Shown here piece by piece: positions 55,601 to 64,000 of a stretch of DNA of 64,000 bases. The stretch's first letter is position 1. The number at the start of each line of letters is the position of its first letter. The stretch is from positions 1 through 64,000 of the forward strand of contig CAVRWV010000003.1 of the NCBI GenBank assembly GCA_963724985.1, in the 5' to 3' direction. A model generated the notes under the pieces. That model was not told the origin of the DNA and did no database searches. It saw only the letters and a list, made by a program, of their open reading frames with translations. The position numbers and the translations under genes are program-made. The stretch comes from JAJPJE01 sp963724985. GTDB taxonomy: Bacteria; Acidobacteriota; Terriglobia; Terriglobales; Acidobacteriaceae.

Positions 55601-56212
55601 GTTGCCGGGATTCAGATCGCCGGAGGGTGGTGTGTTGGTGCAGCCGGACATGACGACGGCATTCGCCTGCGCGGAACTGGCAGGCACTACGCCGGGTTGC
55701 ACAGCGAGCAGATCGGTGAAGCTACGTCCGTTCAGTGGCACGCTCGTCATCTTCTCCGCGGTGATCGTCTCGCCGATCTGCGTGTCGGTCAGGTTGATCT
55801 GGACTGTATCCGCCGAGACTTCCGTCGTGGTCGTGTCGGAGGCGAGTTCGAGCGTTGCGTCAGATTTCAGCGTCGCGCCTGCGCCGAGTTCAAGAGGACC
55901 TTGCTGCTGTGATTTGAATCCGGGGCTGGTGACCTCGATGCGGTAGTGGCCAGCAGGTACTGCAATGAATGAATAGGTGCCGTCGCCGTAGGTGAGCGTC
56001 TGGCTAGACGTGCCAGCGTCGGTATTCGATAGCACGACCGTAGCCCCCGGAATGACGGCGCCGGTGGGATCGGAAACCGTGCCGGAGAGGCTGGCAGGCG
56101 CGTCGGCCGCATAGAGGAAGAGCCCGGAAGTCAGAAGAAGAATGAGAGCAACGGTAATTCGCGCAGCACTGCGCCGGATCGCCGAGATAAGAAGTGCTTT
56201 GGTTTCGCTCAT
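52637..56212 (-). CDS. Oar-like TonB-dependent receptor 2
   Basis: An 1191-residue receptor with a signal/membrane start (ITVALILLLTSGLFLYAADA), an N-terminal beta-sandwich (GTVSDPTGAVIPGATVVLSN ... GTYSFIAVPAGHYRIEV), a plug (SVPLNGRSFTDLLAVQPGVV) and the barrel with a C-terminal aromatic end (VQMAVKFQF). It has the same architecture and near-identical length as receptor 1, but the barrel sequence has clearly diverged, so the two probably take different ligands. It is separated from the M2 peptidase gene by about 160 bp and, with it, forms a receptor-peptidase neighbourhood. Confidence 0.93.
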   Translation of the reverse strand: MSETKALLISAIRRSAARITVALILLLTSGLFLYAADAPASLSGTVSDPTGAVIPGATVVLSNTDAGTSSQTLTYGDGTYSFIAVPAGHYRIEVTSPGFKSQQQGPLELGAGATLKSDATLELASDTTTTEVSADTVQINLTDTQIGETITAEKMTSVPLNGRSFTDLLAVQPGVVPASSAQANAVVMSGCTNTPPSGDLNPGNMSVSGQRETANGFNVNGSVVEEDFNNGTAVIPNLDSIDDFRVLTSNFDAEYGNFSGGRVLVTTKSGSDHFHGSAFEFLRNTALDARNYFATERAAYDRHQFGGTFGGPIREHKAYFFLDYQGTLMTQGQETGNIVVPSLADRGGSLLDLSSQLTGSVSSDYWANQLSQKLGYAVSAGERYYTAGCSDNTRCVFPNAQLPTSIWSAPAKSLLNYIPQPNVGANLFSDSAENETLTDHKAAARFDTNTRFGNLSAYYFTDQYSMDNPYPTGQGGANVPGFNAISDGRAQLISLGLTRAWGANTVNEARFSYLRYANQIGQPVGGVGPSLASQGFIEGEGTLGIVPLNKSIEGIENVAFNDFTIGVDVTGERQVNNTYQWSDNLTRTIGPHTLKIGGGLHLDQVNINSNSINNGSFVFQGTETGSDFADYLLGIASTYEQGDASPFYIRNKYINLFAQDSWRVRSNLTFNYGLRWDVLPPWREKYNQLQTFVLGQQSVVYPGAPEGIVFPGDPGIPSTLAPTKWTDFAPRAGVAYSPNFNDPILTRMFGSAGKSSIRASFGVFHTAFEGLSAGIMSACAPYGYDYDSTSGHPLFNEPFVSATTGKSYGQPYPSPIPAFGASPTHPNNTVDWSKYNPITGDPAFYYRNTSPYVETYNLSWERELTGNTFLRLGYTGSQAHHLLALTSANPGNASACLSVSQPDQVMPGTPTCGPFSEGGIFTRADGTQLQVRGPFSPSFDGITYQKTVASSNYNALDVSLRHNSKRYEVMAGYTYGKSLDDSSSLSEPVYPMGANLTKAISAFDLRHNFVASYRLELPFAGIFRAQNRWTTGWSLSGITRFASGFPVTLYNNTDSSLLGTMPNGINNNGVDTPYCTPGNLQINTNPRNGHPAFNTELFPSDIAPYLGQPGNAPRRFFYGPGLQNFDMALQKNLPITEGKSLEFRVEGFNVFNHAQFFGASAVNGNISSAGFGQIVNAAPPRQVQMAVKFQF

Positions 56213-56378
56213 TGTGCCGCTCGCTTACGAATAAGAGATTATGAAAATGATTTTCAATTTCATCTTCATCTTAGGAGCGGGCGAGGAGCTCGGCTGTGAC
56301 TGACGTCACATTAGGATGGTTGTTACTGGAAAGGAAAGAGGCGGGCAGCAGAAGCGTGCCACCCGCCGAGAAGAGAGG

Positions 56379-58224
56379 TTATTTGCTAACGGTCCAGCCG
56401 ACTTTGTGGCCTTTGTTTTGTTCGTCGAGCCACGCCTTGAGCGGAGCGAAGTACTCGAGCATCGCCGTCGCGTCCATTTTGTCCTCGCCGGTGAGTGCGT
56501 GCAGCGCTTCAGGCCAGGGACGGCTCTGTCCCATCGCCAACATCTTTTCGAGCGCGTCACCAGCGGCCTTGTTGCCGTAAATCGAGCAGCGATGAAGCGG
56601 CCCCTGGTAGCCGGCGATGCGGCACAGTCCACGATGAAACTGATACTGCAGAATGGCGGCGATGAAGTAGCGTGCATAAGGCACGTTTCCTGCAACGTGA
56701 TATTTCGCGCCGGGATCGAAATCGCTTTCGGTGCGCGCGACGGGGGGAACGATTCCCTGGTATTTCAACCGCAAGTCCCACCAGCTTTTGTTGTAGTCCG
56801 CCGGCGTGATCTGCCCGGAGAAGACCTTCCAGCGCCACTGATCGACGAGATAGCCGAACGGCAGAAACGCGACTTTGTCGAGCGCGCGGTCCATCAGCAA
56901 TCCGATGTCAGCACTCTCAGGCGGCACCGTCTGAATCAGACCGAGCTGTTTCAAATAGTCCGGCGTGACTGACTTCGAAATCGTGTCGCCGATGGCTTCA
57001 TGAAATCCATCGTTTGCGCCACCCTGGTAAAGAGGGGGCTGATTCATGTAGGCCATCTGGTAATAGTTGTGGCCGAGTTCGTGGTGGATCACCTCGAAGT
57101 ATTCCGCGGTCGGCTCGATGCACACTTTGACGCGGACATCTTTTTTCGAGTCGATGTCCCATGCGCTCGCATGGCACACGACATCGCGATCACGCGGCTT
57201 GGTGAAAAGCGAACGCTCCCAGAATGTATCCGGCAGAGCTCCCATGCCGAGCGATTTGTAGAAGTTCTCGCCGTAACGGACCATTTGTTTCGGATCCGTC
57301 TTTCGATCGGTGAGGATCGTGCTCAGGTCGTATCCCTGATCGGAGTTCAGCCGGTGCAACCAGCGGGTAGATGTTTGTCCAGTCCTGCGCCCACATATTG
57401 CCAAGCAGATGGGCGGGGATCGGGCCATCGTCCGGGACCAGTTGCTTCCCATACTTCTCCTGCAGACGCGTGCGTACGTAAGTGAACAGCGAATCGTACA
57501 GCGGCTTCACTTGCTGCCACAGGCGTTCTTCTTCAGCAGCAAACTGATCAGGAGGCATATCGTAGTTCGAGCGCCAGAGCGCGCCGACATCGGCGTAGCC
57601 CTGTTCGCGTGCGCCCTTGTTTGCGAGCTCGACGAACCGTGCATAATCCGGACGCATGGGAATTGCGATGGAGTGCCAGCCAACCCACGCCTTCTTCAAC
57701 TCTTCGGGATCGTGGCTCTCGCGCATGATCTTTTCCGCGTCGTTCAGCGTGTAGCACTTCGGCTGACCGTCGGCGTTCTTCTCGCCCGCAGGACAGTACT
57801 TGCCCCGGCCGTACTCGCCGTCCATCTTGACCTCAAGTCGGGTGACCTCCTGTCGTTCTGCGTCATTGCCTGGAGCGGGAAGCGTAAGCGCCAACTTGAT
57901 CAGCTGCAGCTTGCGCGCTGTATCGTAGGGAAGAGCCATCCCGTCGAAACGAACCGCGTCTTTCGCCAGCCGCGTCGCGAGTTCAGTTAACTGATCGTTG
58001 ATATCGGCAGCCATCTGCTCGGTATCGTCGGTGATGAAGTTCTCCTGCACCCAGCCGGCGCGCTGCGCCTTGATGCTCAGATCGAAGAGTTGTTTTTCGG
58101 CGTCGGCGACAAATTTCTCGGCCTCGGCGGGGGTTGGTTTGTGGTTGGTCTGTGCTTTGGATGTGTTGGTCTGCGATAGAGCAACGGAACACAATAGAAG
58201 GACGATCGCTATGATTCGGTTCAT
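56379..58224 (-). pseudogene. M2-family (ACE-like) dipeptidyl carboxypeptidase, single frameshift
   Basis: The N-terminal frame (58224 to about 57360) starts MNRIIAIVLLLCSVALSQ, a secretion signal, and contains WVGWHSIAIPMRPDYARFV and NMWAQDWTNIYPLV. The C-terminal frame contains the zinc site HHELGHNYYQ and NDGFHEAIGD (third ligand Glu), matching angiotensin-converting-enzyme-type peptidases. The frames join near 57355 (VAPAEL... into NSDQGYDLS) and one base would restore a protein of about 610 residues. The start at 58224 is supported by GAGAGA. The enzyme releases C-terminal dipeptides; export suggests peptide scavenging. Confidence 0.85.
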
Positions 58225-58354
58225 GGGTCTCTCGGGTAAGTGTGCGAGCGGCATTGTATCGCGTCAGGTACTTGCAATGCGATGATCGGGGACGAACTGT
58301 AGGCTTGCATCCGCGGATCTTCGGCCTTTAGCATGTCTCCCCTCGGGAGACTCG

Positions 58355-60511
58355 ATGACAAAACGCGTTCTGCTCTTCTGCCTCGTATTCGTTGCTGCTG
58401 TTTTTTGTGCTGCCCAGACCACTCGCCGTCTTATCACCGATCAGGATCTGTTTCGTTTCGTGTGGATCGGCGATCCGCAGATTTCTCCGGACGGCTCTGA
58501 GGTCGCATTCGTTCGCGTTTCGGTCAACAAAAAGCGTACGGGCTACGACACCGAGCTATGGAAGGTTTCTACCGATGCGTCGAGCGCACCGATTCGTCTG
58601 ACCAGCGGACCGCATGACGGTTCGCCACGCTGGTCGCCCGACGGCAAGAAGCTCGCGTTTGTCCGTGGCGTGGAGAAAGATGGGAAGCCCGAACCGGCGC
58701 AGCTTTGCCTTTTGCCGATGAACGGCGGTGAAGCGTGGACAATCACGAGTCTTCCCAAGGGAGTGCATGGGGAGAGGTGGGCACCCGACGGCAAGACGAT
58801 TCTGTTCGTATCCGATACGACGCTCGAAGATCTAGCGAAAGCGAAGCGCAAAGCGCCTGCGGGAGACGATGAGCACGAGAGTGATGTTCGCGTGATTACG
58901 CGCGCGCTATATCGTGACAACGACGAAGGCTATCTCGACTCCAAAAGGCATTCGCACATATGGACTGTTGCAGTCCCCGTTTCGCCGGACGGCGTGAAGG
59001 ATCCGAAGCAGATCACTTCGGGCGAGTTCGATGAGGAAGACCCTGCCTGGTCGAATGATGGCTCGCAAATCTATTTCGCGTCGACGCGCGTGAATGAGCC
59101 CTATTACGAGCCAGCGTTTACGGTGCTATACGCAGTCCCGGGGGGCGGCGGTGAGATCAAGCAGATCATGCGCTTTGAAGGCGGGACGGACAGTTTCTCC
59201 TTAAGCCCGGATGGTAAGCAGATCGCGTTTGCCGGAGCGCTCAGCCAGCCCGTTCTGTCTTATACCCAACCGCATCTTTGGATTGCAGACCTCGCGACCG
59301 GCAAAGCTACAAACATCGCGCCGAGACTCGACTCCGACGTGGACAGCAATCTGATTGCGGATCAACACCCGCCCCGAGGTGGCGCTGGTCACCATCCACA
59401 GTGGAGCGCAGACGGCCGCTCAATTGTCGAGATTGTCGCGGAGAAAGGAACGGCCAGCCTCCGCCGTTTCGACATTGCTTCGGGCACAGTTACGCCGATC
59501 ACGCACGGGAACCAGGAGGTGATCACTTTCACGGCGACGCCCAGCGGCAAGACGGTTGCGCTCGTCGATAACGCCACTGAGATTGGTGATCTCTACTCCG
59601 TTGCGAGTGATGGCTCGCTCAAGCGGCTAACTAATGTCAACCAGCAATTGTGGAGCGAGTTGAAGCTCACGCCCCCGGAAGAATTCTGGTACACGTCATT
59701 CGACGGCAAGAAAATCCAGGCGTGGATTCAGAAGCCGCCGGACTTCGATCCTTCGAAGAAGTATCCACTCATCCTCGACATTCACGGCGGACCACACGCG
59801 GCTTACGGTTATTCGTTCTTCCACGAGTTTCACTGGATGGCCGCAAAGGGATACGTCGTGCTCTATCCGAATCCCCGCGGCAGTACTTCGTATGGGCAGG
59901 ATTTCGCAAACATCATTCAGTATCACTATCCCGGCGACGACTATAAGGACTTGATGGTTGGGGTGGATGAGGTGATCAAGCGCGGTTATATCGATCCGAC
60001 GAAGCTGGGAGTGACGGGCGGGAGCGGGGGCGGCGTACTGACCAATTGGATTATTGGCCACACCGATCGCTTCGCCGCAGCGGTTTCGCAGCGCTCCATC
60101 GCAGATTGGTCTACGTTCTGGTACACGGCGGACTTCACCATGTTCACACCGTTCTGGTTCAGAGGCTCCCCCTGGCAGCAGCGCGCCGATTTTGACGATC
60201 GCTCTCCACTCACGTACATCGACAAAGTGAAAACACCGCTGATGCTGGTTGAGGGTGAATCCGATTTTCGCACTCCACCTGCGGCAGGCGGCGAGATGAT
60301 GTTTCGGGCGCTGAAGTATCAGCACAAGCCAGTGGTGATGGTGCGCTTCCCGGGCGAATCGCACGAGCTTTCGCGCTCCGGACAGCCGTGGCATCGTGTC
60401 GAGCGGCTCGATCACATCGTGAACTGGTTTGACATTTATCTCGAAGGCAAGCCGAACACGATATACGACTTGGGAACTCAGCAATCGGTGAAGACGGCCG
60501 CTAAACAGTGA
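58355..60511 (+). CDS. S9-family prolyl-oligopeptidase-like peptidase
   Basis: A 718-residue secreted enzyme with signal MTKRVLLFCLVFVAAVFCAA. The N-terminal 400 residues form a beta-propeller with TolB-like WD40 blades (SPDGSEVAFVRV, SPRWSPDGKKLAFVRG, SLSPDGKQIAF). The C-terminal hydrolase has the S9 nucleophile elbow GGSGGGVL, with Asp in VEGESDFRTPP and His in GESHELSRSG, a full catalytic triad (many S9 relatives read GGSYGG). It acts on short peptides, often proline-containing. It is divergent from the M2 gene; the two start sites are about 130 bp apart. Confidence 0.93.
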   Translation: MTKRVLLFCLVFVAAVFCAAQTTRRLITDQDLFRFVWIGDPQISPDGSEVAFVRVSVNKKRTGYDTELWKVSTDASSAPIRLTSGPHDGSPRWSPDGKKLAFVRGVEKDGKPEPAQLCLLPMNGGEAWTITSLPKGVHGERWAPDGKTILFVSDTTLEDLAKAKRKAPAGDDEHESDVRVITRALYRDNDEGYLDSKRHSHIWTVAVPVSPDGVKDPKQITSGEFDEEDPAWSNDGSQIYFASTRVNEPYYEPAFTVLYAVPGGGGEIKQIMRFEGGTDSFSLSPDGKQIAFAGALSQPVLSYTQPHLWIADLATGKATNIAPRLDSDVDSNLIADQHPPRGGAGHHPQWSADGRSIVEIVAEKGTASLRRFDIASGTVTPITHGNQEVITFTATPSGKTVALVDNATEIGDLYSVASDGSLKRLTNVNQQLWSELKLTPPEEFWYTSFDGKKIQAWIQKPPDFDPSKKYPLILDIHGGPHAAYGYSFFHEFHWMAAKGYVVLYPNPRGSTSYGQDFANIIQYHYPGDDYKDLMVGVDEVIKRGYIDPTKLGVTGGSGGGVLTNWIIGHTDRFAAAVSQRSIADWSTFWYTADFTMFTPFWFRGSPWQQRADFDDRSPLTYIDKVKTPLMLVEGESDFRTPPAAGGEMMFRALKYQHKPVVMVRFPGESHELSRSGQPWHRVERLDHIVNWFDIYLEGKPNTIYDLGTQQSVKTAAKQ

Positions 60512-60576
60512 TGATCGGCGAATGAAGCAACCGCTGCAGATTCAGGCAGGCGGAGGCAATGACTTCCGCCTCACCC

Positions 60577-63192
60577 CTACCTTCTGGCCAGCACCGTCTG
60601 ATAAGGATCAATTACCAGCTTGCGCGTGCCGACGGGAGCCTTGACGCGAAACGTGGATTCGTTGCCATCGGCGAAGACGCGCGCGACGAGCACGGGTTGT
60701 TTCTTATCGGCGATTACCGCATACAGGGGAACGGAAGTCACCAACTCGGGCGGCGCGTCTTTCTGAAGAATGGTGCCGCTTACGAGTGTGCCGGTCTTTT
60801 CCGGAGTGAGTTTCACGCTCGATAGCTCAAGCTTGGGAATGGCCGTTCCATTCACCCATTCGTCAAAGAACCACGTCAGCGATTGCTTGCCCTCGAAACG
60901 GAGTGAGGCCGGCAAGTTCTCTTCGAAGGCGCGTTGGACGTCGGCATTGGTCATCTGGCGTCCGGCATATTGTTCGCAAATCTTGCGAAGCGTGCGGAAG
61001 AAGGAGTCATCGCCAGATCTTTTGTCGGAGGCGCCGGCGCTCTTCTTCTGAAGAGCATCAGCGTCACGGTACATGCTGTGCAGCATGTGCAAGAGCCATG
61101 TTCCGCGTCCGTAGCTGATGGTGTCGTAACCGTCGGGAAATTCAGACGAGTAGAGGCGAACCCCCAGCGTGACGGGACCGGCTTCGAGCGTGGGAACGCC
61201 ATTGTCATTCTTCTTCAGCAGGGCCTCGCGATACTCATCCATGGCGCTGCGAACGAATTGCGGATCGGTTTTCTCTAACGCCGAGAGTGCACTGTAATTC
61301 GCAAGCGCCTCCACCAGCCACTGATCGCGATAGCTCTTCCAACCCACCAGATCACCCCACCACTCATGTGCTGACTCGTGAATGGGCATGAGGTAGGAGT
61401 AAAAAAGCCCTTGGTATTCCGAAAACTTCATTTGCTGCAGCTCTTCGGGTGAAAGGAACGAGTAGCTGGAGAGAAAGATGAGTGTCGGCCACCCCTGGCT
61501 GGTGCGACCGGGCATCTGCGTGAGTGACAGCGAAGAATAGGGATAAGGACCGAGTTCCTGGGTTAAGTAGTCAAGAGCCTTGCTCACGCGTGTGCCGACA
61601 TCTTCTGCCGCAACGGGGCTTGGTGCTACCTGTTGCATCATGGCTCTGCCTTGCAACGGTGCGAGTCCCGGAGCTTTTGAGTTGGCCAGAATAGGGACCT
61701 CCATCTTCGGAAAGTCGCGCTCCATTCCCTTGCCGGCATAGACAGCCACTTGCACCGGACCGTTGTTGCTGGCAGTGCGACGGTAATGGCCAAGATTGAA
61801 ACCGGCGGTTGGCAGCGGGCGGTCGGAAGTCCAGCGCGCCACCTCCATGCCATTCTCATTCCCTTCGGAGACGCGTTTGCCGGTTGCAACCAGCGTCGAG
61901 CCGGATGGATAGCGGAACTCCAAATCAAAATTTGCGGGATGCATGCCGCGATTCGGATACCAGATCCCGCGCGCTCCTACATACATGAGCCCGCCGCCGG
62001 CATCGGCCAGCACCGATCCTGAATATTGGAAGTGGAGACGAATCTCTTGTCCGGCCTGCAATGGTTGCGGAAATACCGTAGCCATTACGTCGTTGCCCCG
62101 ACGCGCGAGTGCCGTGCCTTCGATGGCTTCGTTCTGCAGAAAGTCCAGCGGTTTTCCGTCGGCCTCAACCTGTTTGACTTTCAGATAGCGCGAGAGCTCC
62201 CACAGCAGAACGCGGTCGCCACTCTCACGAACCTTCATCGTTACAACTGCGTCGCAATCGAGCTGATTATCGGGCTTGATTTCGGTCTTGATCGTGTAGG
62301 AGGAGATATCGACCAGACGATCCTGCGCCTCCTCGGTTCCCGGAGTTGCCGTGCTCGCGGCAGGCGTGCTGGTGCGCGAGTGCGAACTCACGCGGCGAGA
62401 CCGCATCGGGAACGATGTCCATACGTTGTAAAACCCGGCGCCACCCTGGGCATGCGCGAATTGTGCAACGCTAATCTGTTCCTGCGAGAGCGTATCGAAG
62501 GAGATGTCAAAGACGCCGTACTGTCCGCCAAAGATGCGAGCACGCAACATCTGGTCATCCGCGCGCCTGACAAACTTGCCGTCCGCGCCCGTGCCGTTCA
62601 GAAACGTAATCGTCAGGCGGAGAGAATCCGCCTCGGCAAGGTTCTTGATGGTCCCGCTCCACTTCTCGAGAAAAGCTTGTTTGTCTTCGTCTTCTTCGGG
62701 GCGCAGGAATTTCTCAAGTTGGGCAACAGTATCGTCGTTGAAGCGGAAGTAGGCGGTCGAAAAGCGCTCTTCCAAAATGCCGGCCTTCGCAAACAATCCC
62801 AGCGAACGGCGCTCTACTCGATCGGGCGGTATGAGAAGAATCTCGCCGTCACCCTCGAAAAACGCTCCCGTGATTTGCCCGTTTGTTGCCTCGGTGAAGC
62901 CGATGGTGCCGTCGTCGAGCGTGAAGTGCAGGTCCTCGCGATCGATGGATGCATCACGCACGTGATAGACCTTGGTGGGATCGAGGCCGACGTCACGAAG
63001 TTGCCGATAGAGTTGAGCCGCCGGACTCAACGGCCCATTATCGCCACTGTTCGCGACGACGCTGCCGATATGCTGTGGCTCGGGGAACCCGGGCTGCGGA
63101 TTTGGATGCAGCGCGTTGATGAATCCACCGTCTTGTGCCGCCACTGGGCACGAGAAGACTGCGAGTGCTAGCACCAAGGAGTGCAAAGGCAT
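60577..63192 (-). CDS. M1-family aminopeptidase-like protein
   Basis: The start is placed at ATG 63192, the Met before a signal peptide (MPLHSLVLALAVFSCPVAAQ), giving 871 residues; the frame runs to 63303. The zinc signature HESAHEWWGD (HEXXH) is followed 18 residues later by EALANY (third ligand Glu), the M1 gluzincin pattern. The exopeptidase GxMEN-type motif is not obvious, so substrate specificity is uncertain. The N-terminal 350 residues are an additional beta-rich region not found in short M1 enzymes. It is convergent with the S9 gene and divergent from the TPR gene at the window edge. Confidence 0.88.
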   Translation of the reverse strand: MPLHSLVLALAVFSCPVAAQDGGFINALHPNPQPGFPEPQHIGSVVANSGDNGPLSPAAQLYRQLRDVGLDPTKVYHVRDASIDREDLHFTLDDGTIGFTEATNGQITGAFFEGDGEILLIPPDRVERRSLGLFAKAGILEERFSTAYFRFNDDTVAQLEKFLRPEEDEDKQAFLEKWSGTIKNLAEADSLRLTITFLNGTGADGKFVRRADDQMLRARIFGGQYGVFDISFDTLSQEQISVAQFAHAQGGAGFYNVWTSFPMRSRRVSSHSRTSTPAASTATPGTEEAQDRLVDISSYTIKTEIKPDNQLDCDAVVTMKVRESGDRVLLWELSRYLKVKQVEADGKPLDFLQNEAIEGTALARRGNDVMATVFPQPLQAGQEIRLHFQYSGSVLADAGGGLMYVGARGIWYPNRGMHPANFDLEFRYPSGSTLVATGKRVSEGNENGMEVARWTSDRPLPTAGFNLGHYRRTASNNGPVQVAVYAGKGMERDFPKMEVPILANSKAPGLAPLQGRAMMQQVAPSPVAAEDVGTRVSKALDYLTQELGPYPYSSLSLTQMPGRTSQGWPTLIFLSSYSFLSPEELQQMKFSEYQGLFYSYLMPIHESAHEWWGDLVGWKSYRDQWLVEALANYSALSALEKTDPQFVRSAMDEYREALLKKNDNGVPTLEAGPVTLGVRLYSSEFPDGYDTISYGRGTWLLHMLHSMYRDADALQKKSAGASDKRSGDDSFFRTLRKICEQYAGRQMTNADVQRAFEENLPASLRFEGKQSLTWFFDEWVNGTAIPKLELSSVKLTPEKTGTLVSGTILQKDAPPELVTSVPLYAVIADKKQPVLVARVFADGNESTFRVKAPVGTRKLVIDPYQTVLARR

Positions 63193-63241
63193 CCATACCG
63201 CTAACCGGAACAGCGATTTTTCTTTGTTAGAATTCGCGCAC

Positions 63242-64000
63242 GTGCGCAGAGTCATCATCGGAATCCTGGTCCTCGCGGCATGCCATGCCACGGCAGATAC
63301 CATTCACCTCAAAAGTGGACGGACAATTGTGGCTTCGAACGTCCATGAGGAAGAAGGGCAGATCAAATACGAGCTCAACGACAGCACCTATGGTATCCCT
63401 AAATCGCTGGTTGAGAGAATCGACCGTGATGGATCGAGCCCAGAATCCGGAGTAGGTGAATCCGGAGCCGGTGCTGAAGCGGCGGCGAGCGCACCGGTGC
63501 CGACCGCTCCCGAGGTCAGCGAACTGGGATTGCGCGGCGCCGATAAGGTGGCATTCAAGGTAGTGCACGACGGGAAGGTGGACGAGGACGCCTTGAATGC
63601 GATTGATAAGACAGCGGATCCAGCCCTGATTGCCGCCGGATACTTCATCGCGGGACGCTTCGAACTGGATCATGGCGATCGCGAGCACGCGCGGCGCTAT
63701 CTTGAAACAGCCCTGGCCAGCGTTCCCGACAACGGTTACATCCTGCAGAATTATGCGCTTACCCTATTGAAGCTCGGTCGAGCTCGGGAGGCAGTGCCTT
63801 ACGCAGAACAGGCCACGCGCGCTTTGCCGGATTCGGCGGACGCCTGGGCGGTGCTCGGCTTCTGCTATTACAGCGCTGATCGCGGCAAAGAGGCGCAAAA
63901 GGCCTGGCAGAAATCTCTGGATCTACACCCCGATGAGAATCTGCAGAAATACGCCGACAAGCTGAAGCGCGAAATGACTACGGAAGCAAACTTCAGCGAA
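63242..64000 (+). CDS. TPR protein, probably a peptidase-MA-like lipoprotein, partial
   Basis: An open frame of 253 codons from GTG 63242 to the window end. The N-terminus VRRVIIGILVLAACHATADT is a signal with a Cys that may be a lipobox (LAAC). A small beta region (TIHLKSGRTIVASNV) is followed by an Ala/Pro-rich linker, then tandem TPR units (YILQNYALTLLKLGRAREAVPYA..., DAWAVLGFCYYSADRGKEAQKAW). The end (KREMTTEANFSE) resembles the beginning of the region that precedes a peptidase-MA domain in related proteins, but the domain itself is outside the window. The start is tentative. Confidence 0.75.
   Translation, partial: MRRVIIGILVLAACHATADTIHLKSGRTIVASNVHEEEGQIKYELNDSTYGIPKSLVERIDRDGSSPESGVGESGAGAEAAASAPVPTAPEVSELGLRGADKVAFKVVHDGKVDEDALNAIDKTADPALIAAGYFIAGRFELDHGDREHARRYLETALASVPDNGYILQNYALTLLKLGRAREAVPYAEQATRALPDSADAWAVLGFCYYSADRGKEAQKAWQKSLDLHPDENLQKYADKLKREMTTEANFSE

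Overview
The window looks like a chromosome segment of an Acidobacteriota bacterium (Terriglobia-like). Two long Oar-type TonB-dependent receptors with an N-terminal carboxypeptidase-regulatory-like domain, two VWFA-related secreted proteins of the type common in Acidobacteria, and a rich set of secreted peptidases and glycosidases support this. It is an inference from gene content; there is no rRNA or marker gene to confirm it.

Region 1 (1-4197) is the right end of a conjugative or integrative element: the tail of a TrbB/VirB11 ATPase, a RepB-family primase, SSB, an excisionase-like HTH protein and a tyrosine integrase that ends 32 bp before a tRNA-Ser(GCU) gene.

Region 2 (4261-31979) is a second mobile element of about 27.65 kb. 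A perfect 69-bp direct repeat, the 3' part of tRNA-Ser from the anticodon loop onward, bounds it at 4261-4329 and 31911-31979. It carries its own integrase, related to the first one, two Xis-like HTH proteins, a Prim-Pol/RepA-type replication protein followed by iteron-like repeats, and a dense defence cargo. The cargo has three parts. The left module holds a PD-(D/E)XK-like protein and two unrecognised large proteins. The middle is a type I restriction-modification operon (hsdR, hsdS, three PD-(D/E)XK-like accessory proteins, a zinc-ribbon protein, and an hsdM broken by many frameshifts). The right part is a tightly coupled five-gene operon: J-like membrane protein, GrpE-like protein, Hsp70, Ser/Thr kinase and FHA protein. 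That operon is the best candidate here for an undescribed system. Paired TGGGGCAC motifs lie inside both att ends and in front of the integrase gene.

Region 3 (32000-64000) is ordinary chromosome with secreted or envelope functions: an alpha/beta hydrolase, a Met-rich lipoprotein, two VWFA-related proteins, a GH3 glycosidase, two Oar-like receptors, a HEXXH metalloprotease, a Tat-exported amidase, M2, S9 and M1 peptidases, and the start of a TPR protein. A receptor-plus-peptidase layout suggests peptide or polysaccharide scavenging.

Several genes (hsdM, both VWFA genes, the amidase, the M2 peptidase) are broken by single-base shifts while all flanking sequence continues the same protein. This may reflect consensus errors rather than biology.
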